Part shown: piece after piece, positions 22,006 to 33,993 of the stretch
Numbering within the stretch: the stretch's first letter is position 1
Layout: each line of letters begins with the position of its first letter
From: Macrotrachela quadricornifera
Lineage: Eukaryota > Rotifera > Eurotatoria > Philodinida > Philodinidae
Assembly: GCA_022393335.1 (NCBI GenBank)
Contig: JAJEKB010020889.1
Location: 541,936 to 605,935 of the forward strand
Direction: 5' to 3'
DNA length: 64,000 bases
Notes under the pieces: generated by a model
Database searches by the model: none
Seen by the model: the letters and a program-made list of their open reading frames with translations, nothing else
Told to the model about the DNA's origin: nothing
Program-made: the position numbers and the translations under genes

Positions 22006-22403
22006 ATTTAACGTAATGTTTATAACGATAAAATGCAAATTGCTTGTCGATGTGTACGTAGAATAGATTGAAATGTGTTGTATTGAAGGTTTCAAAATAG
22101 TTGTGCAAGGAACAAGCATTACTAATGGTCGTAAATATTTATTTTTTGCTTTTTTGTTTCTATCAAAATGAATCATTTCACTTTATCATAGAATCGAAGA
22201 AATACGAACATTATTGATGAATTATTAATGACAGTTTGCATAGTGTTTGTTAAAATTTGAAATAATTCAAAATTGACTACTGTCAATTGTAATTTGTATC
22301 GACATGCTTACTTTTACTGATAAGAATACCTTGATAAGCACACACACATTGTCTAAAAAAGTCTTGTGTATTTTATCACATCAAAGTATAGATATAACTT
22401 AGA
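22006..22403. other. Divergent intergenic region
   Basis: 398 bp between two divergent genes (F-box on minus, lyase on plus). It probably holds both promoters, but no motif is recognised. Confidence 0.45.
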
Positions 22404-24722
22404 ATGCTAAAACAATACGCTCTTCTTCTCTTCTTATTTTTCATCTGCTCTATCTCCGCTGAGATTCCCAATGATGATATAGCACTAATTCATCGACGTG
22501 TACGCAATCTGATACTTTTACCATCGAAAGAAAATATTACTGTAACAGTCCGAGGTGCAATAATATATATGCGAACATTGAATAGTTCATGTTATTGGCC
22601 AGATGTTATTTATAATGATAAACGGTTGACTCATTGGCGTACTGCAGAACATATATATCGAATCAATACAATGTTACAAGCATTAACGGTCAATGGTTCA
22701 ACAGTTGAAAATGATCCTCAATTACGAAATGCTGTTCATTGTGCACTAGATGTTTGGTTAGTTAATGATTGGCAAGCTCCAAATTGGTTTTTCAATCAAA
22801 TTAATATTCCCATTTTTATTACCGGACAACTATTAATGTTAGGAAATAATGCTACAAGTTTTCAAATCGAAAAGATTACAGAAATTTCATTTCGTTCTGC
22901 TTGGTGGTTACATCGACCTACTGATGTCGGAGCGAATTTAGTTTGGATGATACAAGTTCAACTTTATCGATCATTAGCAACTAATAATATCACCGGTATT
23001 GAACAAGGTTTTACACGAATGTGGCATGATATTGCCATTCAATCGGCAGATAATGTAGGAATACAATATGATTGGTCGTATCATTTTCATGGAAAACAAC
23101 TCTTATCTGGTGCATATGGAATGTCATGGGCACAAACTATTTTTGCATTTATCGTCTGTACTCCACAAACAAAATATGCACCAAATAACGAACAATTATC
23201 AATATTTGCTCAATTTATCACGAAAGGTAGTGCATGGATGATTATTAAAAAAGACTGGGATTGGCATGTAATTGGTAGAGCAGTTTCAAGACCAGATAAA
23301 GAATATTTTGTTCAATTTTATACAAAATTCATCAGAATGTTAGCAGATTCAGTGGAAACAAATGAGACGAAAGTAGAATTATTTAATTTTGCTGATCGTT
23401 TAGATGGACAATCGAATGCTTCTTTATTAATTGGTAATCGACATTTTTTTGCTTCTGATTATCAAGTTCATCGTCGGACGAATTGGATTAGTGCTATTAA
23501 AATGCAATCGATTCGTACTCAACCAATCGAATGTATCAATGTAGAAGATCAACAAGGAGAACATAGTGGACAAGGTGTATTGAATTTATATACAAGTAAT
23601 ACTTATGATTATGACAATATTTTCCCCCTTCTTGATTGGAAAGCGATTAATGGTATTACAGTTCAACATGATATTCCACTAGAAAATTGTACAAGTGGAA
23701 TTTTTCCTTGGAAAAAATTAGCATTTGTTGGTGGTGTAAGTGATGATCAGTATGGTTTAGCAATGATGGATACAGCATCACATGATCTAACAGCTAAACG
23801 ATCATGGCATTTTTATGATGATGTAATTATTGCATTGGCTACAAATTTAACATTATCAACACCAACAACAGCATGGACAACATTGGCAAGTCGTTTATTA
23901 CCAAATGGACAGATTACGATTGGATTTTTTAATTCAAGTGTAATCACTCTTTCTGATGGAAATTATTCGTTTCCTTATAGTCAAGGTGCTACATCTAATG
24001 TACAATGGATACATCTAGGTCAATCAAATATTGCTTATCTTTTACAATCTCAACAACAATATGCATCGCTAGAAATTAATTTAGGAGTAAAAATAGGAAA
24101 TTATCTTAGTATTGGTTCTTTTGATTATAATGTTACAGGTCGTGTATTAACTATTTCGATCAACCATGGAATGGGACCTTATATCTTAAATTATAATTAT
24201 ATGATATTACCTCATGTCTCACTTGAATCAGTACCAACATTAATCAAACAGTATAGTGAAGAACAAGTATTTTCATGTATATCAAATAATAGTCACTTTC
24301 ATGGAAGTATGTGGCCAGCATTAAAACGTGCATCATTTGTTTTATGGGAGAATGTAACAACAACATTTTCATGTCAATCTCCGTTGTTTCAAGTTAATAT
24401 CCAATTGAGCGATGCAGGTGCTTATTTATATAGTGAAACTGATACTGATTTTACAGTAACGGCATCTCATCCTCTACGTGTGAATGGTAATGTAAAAATA
24501 AATATTAATCGAAGAGGAACCGGAGAATATTGTGTATCATCAGGAGATGAAAAGACTAAAACAACAAATGTCACATTAGCATTACCTTCTTCAAATGACT
24601 TATTGGGTGCATCAGTCCATGTTACATGCAAGATTACTACCTCTTCTGCTGCTAGCAGAATAATTCATTATCCGACCTTTTGGAATTTCCTTCTCTTTAT
24701 ATTTTTCGTCACTATTTTTTGA
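22404..24722 (+). CDS. Polysaccharide lyase family 8 (hyaluronate/chondroitin/xanthan lyase type)
   Basis: A single-exon gene for 772 residues. A clear signal peptide (MLKQYALLLFLFFICSISAE) precedes an N-terminal helical domain and a C-terminal beta-rich domain, the PL8 plan. The catalytic quartet can be placed: N178 in GANLVW, H229 in SYHFHG, Y238 in SGAYGM and R292 in IGRAVSR. The spacings (9 from His to Tyr, 54 from Tyr to Arg) equal those I recall for chondroitin AC lyase. The family cleaves uronic-acid-containing polysaccharides by beta-elimination. The C-terminus is a hydrophobic tail (FWNFLLFIFFVTIF) after small residues, which suggests a GPI anchor at the cell surface. Lack of introns and the mostly bacterial family make horizontal acquisition likely. 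Whether the substrate is hyaluronan, chondroitin or xanthan cannot be told. Confidence 0.88.
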   Translation: MLKQYALLLFLFFICSISAEIPNDDIALIHRRVRNLILLPSKENITVTVRGAIIYMRTLNSSCYWPDVIYNDKRLTHWRTAEHIYRINTMLQALTVNGSTVENDPQLRNAVHCALDVWLVNDWQAPNWFFNQINIPIFITGQLLMLGNNATSFQIEKITEISFRSAWWLHRPTDVGANLVWMIQVQLYRSLATNNITGIEQGFTRMWHDIAIQSADNVGIQYDWSYHFHGKQLLSGAYGMSWAQTIFAFIVCTPQTKYAPNNEQLSIFAQFITKGSAWMIIKKDWDWHVIGRAVSRPDKEYFVQFYTKFIRMLADSVETNETKVELFNFADRLDGQSNASLLIGNRHFFASDYQVHRRTNWISAIKMQSIRTQPIECINVEDQQGEHSGQGVLNLYTSNTYDYDNIFPLLDWKAINGITVQHDIPLENCTSGIFPWKKLAFVGGVSDDQYGLAMMDTASHDLTAKRSWHFYDDVIIALATNLTLSTPTTAWTTLASRLLPNGQITIGFFNSSVITLSDGNYSFPYSQGATSNVQWIHLGQSNIAYLLQSQQQYASLEINLGVKIGNYLSIGSFDYNVTGRVLTISINHGMGPYILNYNYMILPHVSLESVPTLIKQYSEEQVFSCISNNSHFHGSMWPALKRASFVLWENVTTTFSCQSPLFQVNIQLSDAGAYLYSETDTDFTVTASHPLRVNGNVKININRRGTGEYCVSSGDEKTKTTNVTLALPSSNDLLGASVHVTCKITTSSAASRIIHYPTFWNFLLFIFFVTIF

Positions 24723-24850
24723 TTCTTTTAATTCTTTCTTTTTTTTTGGTCGATTTACAAACACTTTAAAAAGAATGTCATAAAAGAGATACGTGTGATT
24801 TGTAGATATTCCTCAAATATCGAATTGAAAAAAAAAACTTGATTTTCATA

Positions 24851-25950
24851 TCAGTCTATGACAAATGAAATAATTTCTTTACGAATAAAAACATCATCAC
24901 ATTGATAAATATGAGCATCTAGCTGTTGATGTAAGGTTGCTTTGCCTTTTAATGCTCGTTTGATAATATTGACCAGACGTTCATTAACAAATACGAAATA
25001 AGTATGACCGAGAAATATGTCAACAATGATTAAGAATATGTCATCGGCATTATGATTAGATTGAATATTAGCAAGAGCATTGAAGATTAATGTTTTATTA
25101 TTGATTATGAATTGATTTGCATCGACAATTTCAAGTTGACCTAAGAAAAACCTAAAATTGCTTTGTTACTGAATGAAATATACTCACCAACAGCTGTTTG
25201 TTTTCCTTCAATACGAATTAACCTTCCTGGTAAATCGTAATCAATTGTCCATTCTATATCATTAATTACGGACTTTGCTCGAAACATTTCATCAACAAAT
25301 GTATTATCAATATTAATATATTGCTCGAGCCAAGCTAATGTCAATACATCCTGTGGTTTAGTATTATGACTTTTACATTTGATCGTATTTGAAAGAATGG
25401 CAAGAAAGAGAAGATTAGCAGCTAGTTGACTTGGTTGATATTGGGCATGTTGTAATAGGAGAGCGATCATTGTCGCTGCTGATCCCATTTCTTCAATCCA
25501 AGCACCTTTCATTTTTTGAAATGCTTCTGTTTTACCATAGGATCGATGATCGATCACAAGTTTAATTTGATCATGTGGAATGAAACCAGGTAGACTGGCT
25601 GGATCACTCGTATCAACTAGAATGATTTGATCCATCTTATCGACTTTGTCCATTTGTGGAAGACTAAAAGACAATTTTTTCATCACCCAATCAGCTTCAA
25701 ATTGTGGTTCTAGAAAGATCATTGCTCGACAATGTGAGTAATTTAGTCGTGTTGTCAAGAATTCAACAAGAGCAACAGCTGCTGCGATTCCATCAAGATC
25801 AGGACCCCTATAAGTAGTAATGATATATGAATCGGTCCGACGACGATCTTCGGTCAAAATATTGAATATGTGTTGTCCCGCTGGTGGAAGATTAAGAAGA
25901 TCTTGTCTATTAGTTGATAACGAAAAACGATGAAGAATTTCTTCAAGCAT
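24851..25950 (-). CDS. DHH-family phosphoesterase (exopolyphosphatase/prune/pyrophosphatase-like), two exons
   Basis: A metal-dependent phosphoesterase with DHH-family motifs: GPDLDGIAAAVALVEF (metal-binding Asp-x-Asp), IILVDTSDPASLP, then VIDHRSYG. In the last, the usual DHH is DHR, as in some members. The strand-rich C-terminal part (NADDIFLIIVDIFLGHTYF) resembles a DHHA2 domain. The coding sequence is split: donor GTGAGT at 25187-25182 and acceptor CTTAG at 25141-25142 bound a 47-bp intron, the join is in phase 1, and the last exon ends at TGA 24851-24853. ATG 25950 is preferred because an acceptor-like TTTTCTTCTAG lies just upstream; a further 5' exon is therefore possible. Likely substrates are polyphosphate, pyrophosphate or small phosphoesters. 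Confidence 0.75.
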
Positions 25951-26281
25951 CTCTAGAAGAAAAAAATTTCTCAAACACAACACTGACATTTTGCTGGTAT
26001 TTATAGTAATACTGCCATACAGAACGAGCAAAGAACGGAAGTGAAATCCTCGTGTGTTGCCTTGCCAAGAAAAAGAACGATTGCATTTTTCTTTTCTGTG
26101 CGTGTTCTCTCATATTTGCTGCAAGAAATAAAACGTCATGTTCGTCAAAGATGGCGCCATAAAAGAAATACATCGTCGATGAATATGATATTTTGAATAT
26201 CAGCTTGTTTATTAACTACTAGATCTCTTTGTAAATAAAATCAGTCAAAAGAAACATTTAGTGTACAAGTAGAAAAAGAAA
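25951..26281. other. Intergenic, nothing certain
   Basis: It may contain an upstream exon of the phosphoesterase gene on the minus strand (the frame is open to about 26173), but no confident start was found. Confidence 0.4.
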
Positions 26282-28127
26282 TTATTTTTGTTTAATATAT
26301 AATCGAGAATCAAATGGTAAGAAGTCTACAGTTAAATTTCCGACTTCATCGATCAATATTTGTTCATTGGTGAGATAATTATTCCATGTTCCATGTTGAG
26401 GAAAATTGCCGATAGTGTATTTTAATTTTTCCTGCTTATCCAAATTTAGAATTACAACTAAATCTGATCCACGTGAATAAGCTAGTACATGATTTTTTTC
26501 ATCTTCATAGAAGAAATCAATGGGACCTTGTTGAAGTGCAATATTCGAACGTCGAAGTTTGATTAGAAGTTTAAATGTTTTGAATAAACTTTTATTTCGA
26601 TCTTTTTCAAGTAATTCCCATTGCATAGGAAAATATTTTCTATAAAAAAGATTTCATTTTTCATACAAATCTGATTGAAGTTCACTTACTTATGCATTTG
26701 TTTAGTTTCTAATTCTCGTGCTTCACCAAACTCTGTTCCTTGCCAAATCATTGGAATACCCACCACTGTCATTAATAGTATCCCTGTGGTTATCATCCGA
26801 ATAAATGCATCATCATCTTCTTTTCCAATATCATGAAGTAATTGTTCATTATCATGACAAGAAAAATAATTAATAAAATCTTTCGCAGAAAAAACTTCCT
26901 TTAATTTATCATTGTGCAAGACTAGACAATCGCGAAGTGCTTGATGAAACGAAGATGACCAACAAGCATCTATGGGACCACCATTTGATTTCAATATATC
27001 TTTGGTTTCTGAAATATGTTTTGCTTGAGAAAAGAATGGTTGACCTTGACGAATCGAACGACAGATTGAATCACATACTCGAAGAATATCATAATTTCCT
27101 CTTTGACTCACTAGACGAATAAATAAACATCAATTAATTGAAGAAAACTTTTTTTCGTGAATATTTACTAGTATCTATTCGAAATCCATCGAAATGAAAT
27201 TCACTAAACCAATATCGAACTACATCACTAATGAATTTTACTGCTGGTTTGATTTGCAATTCTTTATCTTCATATTCATAATTAAATTCCGGTCCCCAAT
27301 GATATGGATCTTCAATGTATAAATACAATACTATAAACGATCAGTTTTCTTTTACTCACCTTCATGATGATGTTTAGTTTTGTAATACTTAAAAAAAAAA
27401 TTAAATAATATTCTTTCAAATATAAAATATGATTGTATTTACCCAATAAGTGCTATCAATCAGTGCAAGAGGGGATAATTTATCAGAATGATTGAAGACA
27501 CAATCCATGATCACACGAATTTTTCGTTTATGACATTGATCAATTAGTAATTTCAAATAATATGCAGACCCATAAGATGATTTCAGACTGAAAAAATGTC
27601 GTGGTAAATAACCCCAATCATATTCTTTACCTTCTGATGCGGAAACTAATAAATTCAAGGAACGAAAAGATTTTTAATACAATCTTACCCATAATAGACA
27701 TTAATACGATTGCATTAATTCCTAATTCTTCTAAATAATCTAATCGTTCAATCACACCAGAGAATTGTCCATTATCAGCAAAATCAGTAACATACATTTC
27801 ATAAAGAACTAATTCTTTGTTATCAGGTAATCGAACATAATCATATTCCCATAGAAAATCTTCTTCATAGTTTTTTCCATCTTTAATTGTAATCCAACCG
27901 AGTTGTTCGTCAGGATCATATCTTTTCACATAAGGATCAATGACATCAATTAAATTTGACCATAACCATCCTTTTTTCTTCACTTGAAATTTATAGGAAT
28001 GATCACCATTGGAAATACTCAATGGAGTATATTGAAATGTTCCATCAGATTGTTGTTCCATTTCAATTTCTGTACCATCTAAGATTAATTTCGCTTCAAT
28101 AATCGTTGGTGCAAACAGAGAAAACAT
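26282..28127 (-). CDS. Glycoside hydrolase family 13 (alpha-amylase superfamily), six exons
   Basis: Six exons join in frame: 28127-27689, 27645-27443, 27387-27360 (28 bp), 27330-27169, 27110-26690 and 26639-26282, giving about 536 residues. Introns are 29-58 bp. The N-terminus is a beta-sandwich module (DGTEIEMEQQSDGTF) as in branching-enzyme-like or maltogenic members. The (beta/alpha)8 domain follows: DWGYLPRHFFSLKSSYG, then MDCVFNHS, then WGPEFNYE, and DGFRID with R274 and nucleophile D276. The third catalytic Asp is D363 in YFSCHDNE. In the acid/base region (SQAKHISETKDILKSNGGP, then IDACW) relatives usually have Glu where K308 stands, so this copy may be catalytically weak or dead. It lacks a signal peptide, so it is probably cytosolic glycogen or starch metabolism. 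The C-terminal beta domain is present. Confidence 0.85.
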
Positions 28128-30309
28128 TTTCTTGCTTTACTCGACCTTATTTGACATAGAAATAACGAGAGATGATATATTATTCGCCTTATAATTACAG
28201 AAACATGTGTCATAACACGTTGCAGTAGCGTACGATAGAATTATATTTTGCATTCAGAACGCAAAGGACAAAATAGAAGAGAAGAGAATAAGGTCATTAA
28301 GGATAATAGTTCGATTTTCTTGCTTTCTATATAGAGAAAAATAGCAGTTATTTATAACGAGTGTATCGTTAAATATGACGGTCTTCATATTTGCTCTACA
28401 TCATTATCCGTTTCTATCATTTAGGATTGGAATTTTTTCGAAAAAGATTCAGCATTTAATTCTCTACTGTGGTCGAGATAAAGACAAACATGTTATAATA
28501 GTAATACTAAGAATATACTTCTCTATATATAGTTTTATAGAGAACTGAATGGTAAATCCTTATTGCTATTCCTTTCCTCAAAAGAAGAATGTATATCATA
28601 AGTATTTCAATATCTATTATGACTATTATAAAAGAAAAATAGAGAAGATTATCGAGAAAGGTAAATACTACTAAAAAGCAAATGTTCATTTTCTTTAACA
28701 TGTATCAATCAAATAACCAAACAAATGGTTTTTTTTTGTGTGGCGTTAATATATATTCTGTTGATGTGTCAGCTAAAGAGAAAATAAAATATGCTTTATC
28801 AAAAAATGAAGAACAAAGAAATGCTAAGGAGTTTCTCATCATATTGAAGACTAATCATCTACAAATACTAAAAATGAATCTTTTAGATCTAAGTATTCAT
28901 TATTTATTGTCTTGTCCTAACATATTTCCAAGGCAAGAGAGAAAATGAATTTGCATTGCACTGATCAAAAATTTGACTACTTTGCTCATTAATGATCTAA
29001 AGCTCCAATTGCTATTGACAAAGAACTGAAATGACATCATGATCAAGCTAAGTACTTTATTATCTACGGTGCAGCTAATGCACTTCTCTTAGAACCGAAT
29101 ACCATCTTGTAAAGCGTCGAAAGACGAATCTTTAAAGAAAAAACTTTGACAGTAAAATATCAACATTTATTCTCGATGCATTTTCTCCTGTTCTCTTTCT
29201 ATTTCATCCATAAATTTAATATACCAAAAGATGTAGCAAACTCAGTCCTAGCATCCATCGACTCAGACGTTGCTTGGCGGATAGAAATTTCCATTTAAAA
29301 TGAATTAAAAATCGCTTTCTAAATCAGCACTCAAGGTTGATTCAGAAAATTTTAGTTTGAATTCTCTAGCTTATGATACAACTTCAGAGACATCAGTTCT
29401 CCGATATATGCCGATTTTTCAGGTCTTCACAGTATTTTGAATTTTTCTCCATGAACAAAAGGGTTTCGAGCGTTTAAAAGGTGATATTCGTGGTAAGCAT
29501 CAAAAGACAAATCAGAATATGTAAAAAAAGACAAACATAAATCTACTCGGATTTTGCATGAGCTGCATCTTAAGTTATTTATTCTATGAATAAATTTAAT
29601 CAATTCGATATCATTTAAAATGAGTCTATCGAAAAGAACATCCTTGATAATAGCAGAAATGGTAAGAAAACTTGTATGAAATATTTTTTTAAATAGGAAA
29701 TGTTCTTCATGACTAAGAGGGTAATAGCAGCTTATGAACGACGTTTCTAGGTAATTTTAAATAAATTAATTGATAATTTTTCTGAATAAAAAAAATCTTT
29801 AACAATCTTCAGGTAAGATTTTATTACATTATGGTAACTTATTGAAAATTTTTATTTAACCATTTCGAGTTCAATAACCAATCTTTTATGAACGATTCGA
29901 TATGCTGCCATTTTACATGCAAGATTACAAAATATTCTCTACGATTTAGTCGGAGATATCTGAACTTTATGAATTACATTATTCTGAATGTTTGAACGTG
30001 TAATACGTGTTTCCCGAAGTTTACGAACTTTCTTTCAACAATGGAATTAATGGAAATTTAAAACGATCGCTCCACTAATTATAATCTTCATTATTCTTAG
30101 TTGAGTGAATGGGTCCTCCTATTATTATGTATCGGTCGGCTATAATTGAAGAATTTATTTTTTATACTATAGTGAAGAATTGCTAGACTCGAGTATGAAT
30201 CGAACTAAGACATATGATGAATTGAATGCCAATGCTTCGATCAGATAGGAACGATATTTTCATAAAGTTCACTTGAGTTTCAACCATATCAAACAATAAA
30301 TTCAAAATC
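28128..30309. other. Gene-free 2.2 kb
   Basis: Two short open frames (28507-28701 minus, 28682-28948 plus) have no motif and I do not support them. No repeat with defined ends is recognised. Confidence 0.45.
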
Positions 30310-30694
30310 GGATAATGAAAAATTACGATCAACATTATGGATGAATCTTGTTCTTCTGCTTCATTGTTCACGTTTTCTTTTCTCACATTTAGCACATATC
30401 ACTGAGCATTTTAGCGTTGTTGAAGCTCATAAAACTTGGTGGGTTCTATCAGCCGTATTAATCAATAGTTCTCTAAATTTTTATACCTATCGTCTATCGA
30501 GCAAAACATTTCGACATGAAATTTATGGATTTATAAGACAATTCTATCATAGATTACAGTATCGACAACAATATCACTACCAGTTACCGAATCGAAGGCA
30601 TGACAGAAATAATAATCAGATTTCTATTCTATCAATAAGACATCGTTTTGATGCTTTGAATCAACAACTATTGACAATAAATACTTTTTATTGA
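30310..30694 (+). pseudogene. 3' fragment of a rhodopsin-like 7TM receptor gene
   Basis: The frame reads through a probable TM6-TM7 end: LVLLLHCSRFLFSHLAHITE, then WWVLSAVLINSSLNFYTYRL, where NSSLNFYTYRL stands in the place of the NPxxY box, followed by a basic tail. The first five membrane spans are absent. Upstream sequence (30190-30310) shows stops in all frames. It is on the strand opposite to the intact receptor at 31.6 kb and is not obviously its copy. Confidence 0.5.
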
Positions 30695-30839
30695 ATTCAC
30701 GTCATAACAATATTGAGCAAATAGAAGCTTTTATCTCCATTAAATGACGCCCGTCAAAAACGATCCAGACATTCAGTTAATAGGATTCAATAGTATTTAT
30801 AGATTTCACTAATTATCATCATTTCATTATGAAACTGAA

Positions 30840-31390
30840 TGTACTATCACTCTCAAGATCCACAACAAACAAATGGAAAAAGAAGAGAATCTAAATGATA
30901 AGAGAAATACAAAAAAGAACAAGGAAAAAACCATTCTCCGTTGTTTTTGCCAATTAATCGATCGGAATAAACAACGTTTCTGTAAGAGAACACAAACAAG
31001 AAGAGCAAGACTGAATATTACAATAATAGTTGCAAGAATTATTTGATTAAAAATCAAATCCTAATTGAGAATAAACTGATTTTGGTACATATGATGAACG
31101 GACGCTAAACCAAATAATCAAGAATTGAAGAAAAAAATCGTTTATTTCTTGTAATTAACCATTGATCGTGAAAAACAAGGATATGCCTTTCAGTCATAGC
31201 CCAAGCAAAAAGTAATGCTTGAAGATAATAATAGGAATAATCAATAAATGTCTAGATTAAAGCGAAACTCGATGTCTGAATAATCGTATAACCAAAGTGA
31301 TAGAAACAAATCATTCATAGTACATTAATAAGTTCAAAGATAAGATTAGTAATGAGAAGAGTAATAATAACATGAAAAGATTATTGTTAA
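30840..31390 (-). pseudogene. Truncated tandem copy of the 7TM receptor at 31.6-32.6 kb
   Basis: Blocks match the intact neighbour in the same order and strand: the TM3 region (long identical stretches near 31195-31260 and 32275-32345), the RSINWQKQRRM loop, and the segment near 30855-30885 matching 31745-31775. Parts are missing, including a segment of the fourth and fifth spans and most of the sixth and seventh, and several frames are broken. The first spans are mostly lost. This is a decayed tandem duplicate. Confidence 0.75.
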
Positions 31391-31628
31391 CAGTCGATGA
31401 ATAGAAATATTACTTCGTGCACTAGTGAAAGAACAAATTTCCTCTGTTTAGCTCATTACATCAATGAAAACTCATTTAAAAAGATATTTATATTAAAATG
31501 CAAAAATAAAAAATTACTTCTCTATGCATCATAAGAAATCAGCTAGAATATTTTTTATATACAATGCTTCACTGAAATTTTATTAGTGTCACAAAACTTT
31601 TTTTTTACATAAAATTTAAATAGTTTGA

Positions 31629-32579
31629 TCAATATTTCCTAAGAGAAAATGATGGTAGTAATATAATACTAGTATTCTTTCTTGGACGTCTTTGGTCATG
31701 TCGCCAACAACATAATTTCTTCAATTTAGTCTTAAGGTTAGGCAATGATCCACAACAAACAAATGGAAAAAGAAAGGCCAAATAATAAGCAAAGAATACA
31801 AAATAAAAGCTGACTTCAGGATTGATATGCGACAGTAAACCTATATGATAAGCTAAATACAAAAATGAACAAGGAATATTAAAAACCAAATAGATAATCG
31901 AAATCGATAATAATTGAAAAATCATTCGTCGTTGTTTGCGCCAATTAATTGATCTATGTAGACGACGTTTTTGTAAGAGAACACGAATGAGAAGAGCAAG
32001 ACTAAATATGACTATAATAAATGCTGGTACAACCTGATTAAACATGAGATCCCATTTTGGAATGAATGAATTTCGATAGATACAATGAACGGATCCTAAA
32101 CCAAATAATCGAGAATAATCAAACTTATTTTCACAGAATGGCAAAAAGAATAAAATCATATAATAACCAAAACAATAAATAACAATTGTCAAGAGAGGAA
32201 GATAATGTAGATAGAAACGTTGTTTCTCTCGGATTAACCATCGATCATAAAATACAAGTATATGTCTTTCAATCGTTGCCCAAGCAAAAAGTAATGCTTG
32301 AAGATAATAACAAGAATAATCAATAAATGTCCAGATTAGAGCGAAACTTGGAGTTTGAATAATAGTATAGCCAAAATGATAGAAATGAATCATCCATAGT
32401 ACATCAGTAAGTTCAAAGATAAGATTAGTAATGAGAAGAGTAATAATAACATGATTATGTAGAGCTCGACGAAGTTTTTGATTGACAAGTAGATGATAAA
32501 GAACAAAAACAGAACAAATGATCGATAAAACGTCCGGAATTAAATACAACCAAATTCGTAATGAAAGAGGAAAGGCCAT
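31629..32579 (-). CDS. Rhodopsin-like G-protein-coupled receptor
   Basis: 316 residues in one exon with seven hydrophobic spans. TM1 is near LIPDVLSIICSVFVLYHLL, TM2 near HNHVIITLLITNLIFELTDV, and TM3 ends in FAWATIERHILVF, where ERH replaces the classic DRY. TM4, TM5, TM6 and TM7 follow, and FPFVCCGSLPNLKTKL lies at the end of TM7. A basic tail follows. One extracellular Cys (FGLGSVHCIYR) could pair with a Cys near TM3. This pattern belongs to a large bdelloid set of orphan receptors; the ligand is unknown. ATG 32579 fits the start of TM1. The 5' neighbour sequence is not coding. The truncated copy just downstream shows tandem duplication. Confidence 0.8.
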   Translation of the reverse strand: MAFPLSLRIWLYLIPDVLSIICSVFVLYHLLVNQKLRRALHNHVIITLLITNLIFELTDVLWMIHFYHFGYTIIQTPSFALIWTFIDYSCYYLQALLFAWATIERHILVFYDRWLIREKQRFYLHYLPLLTIVIYCFGYYMILFFLPFCENKFDYSRLFGLGSVHCIYRNSFIPKWDLMFNQVVPAFIIVIFSLALLIRVLLQKRRLHRSINWRKQRRMIFQLLSISIIYLVFNIPCSFLYLAYHIGLLSHINPEVSFYFVFFAYYLAFLFPFVCCGSLPNLKTKLKKLCCWRHDQRRPRKNTSIILLPSFSLRKY

Positions 32580-33993
32580 TCGATGAAAGACTTCTAAAAA
32601 AGAGAAGCTGAATATTTCAGAATAAACTCTGTACTTACTTTCATCACCGTTTGAATTATAGGTTCATGTTCACAGTCTATAATGATGGAGGCATGACTGG
32701 AAAGAATGTTGATTACGTGATACTATTCTCTCAACGACACAAAAAAAGCAAACAATATCGGATAAAGAAAAACCTGCTTATCCTACTATAGATGATATCT
32801 TTTTTTCTCTTGCGAACAGTTGCTCGATTGCTAATTAAGCAGAATTTTTATCATCCAAAGATTAATTTAGAAAAACTGTCTCCCACTCTCTCTTTCCGAG
32901 TAAAAAAGTGCTTTATTTTTTTTTGATGAATTTTAGTATCTACAAATAGATTAACTCGAGACAAGAGTTGCACACTAATGAGGAATTAGTAAAAGAAAGA
33001 ACATAGAGAGAGAAAATCTAAGACTTAACGAGAATACTCAAAATAAATTTCGAGCGAGACAGTCGATGAATGTGACAGACAGTATACAAAAGAAAGAATT
33101 TATATCTAGTGAATTGTTAGTATAGAAAGGGGAAAGAGAACGAGCAAAGAAAAACAGGACGAGAACAGATCTCTGATAGAACGACAGATGGGAATTTCTA
33201 AGATTGTTCGCATCTTTTATATCTTATTATGATAAATTAGTTTGCTTTTCCTGTCATATATTATTTTTTTTGTATCGTTGAAAGAGTGTAGTTTTGTTAA
33301 AATGAATAGTGACACTTCATAAAAAATATTCTTTAGTTCACTGTTTATGGATATGAAGTGTAGAGATGCGTTATTATTATGCATGATAAGATCAGTGCGT
33401 TCTTTTCTAATACTAATAGATAGATGGAATTTTTTATTGTTAAAGTGAATGTTAAATCAACCTTTGAGGAGAACATTTCTACAATGAATAAGTGTATCAC
33501 AATTCAAAAAAAAAAGATATAGTTGTCATTGTACTAAACTTGATACTAATTGATAGATCAAGTGTCAAACTTCATTTTGATTGTCATTCTTCTATCATCA
33601 AGGATTTTTATTTAATATAGAAATTATTCGTATTCATTTGTAAATTTATCAAACAAAAATAGCTATATCAAGTATATACTTACTAACCTTATTTTGACTA
33701 TCAACATATGACTATTGACCGAAAATATCATGAATGAAAGTGTCTTCATTCTCTTTTATTTTTTGTTTTTGTTCGTAATGAACTATGAGCATATTTGGTT
33801 TCACATTAGGATTAAGCTACCAACCAAAAATAACTATCTTTTCTTTGTCATACGTATATAAATACATAATAGAAATATGATTATATAACGTTATTTGCAT
33901 AGAAAACATCCTTCATTGTGTACTATTATTCTATTCATAATCATTACACATAAATCTCCACTTTTCTCTTGAAAAAACAACATTTTCACATAG
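32580..33993. other. Gene-free stretch
   Basis: AT-rich with no recognisable exon. A small frame at 33891-34106 (minus) is not supported. Confidence 0.45.

Noticed and set aside
28507..28948. Two short open frames (minus 28507-28701, plus 28682-28948)
   Set aside because: No motif, no splice context and AT-driven composition.
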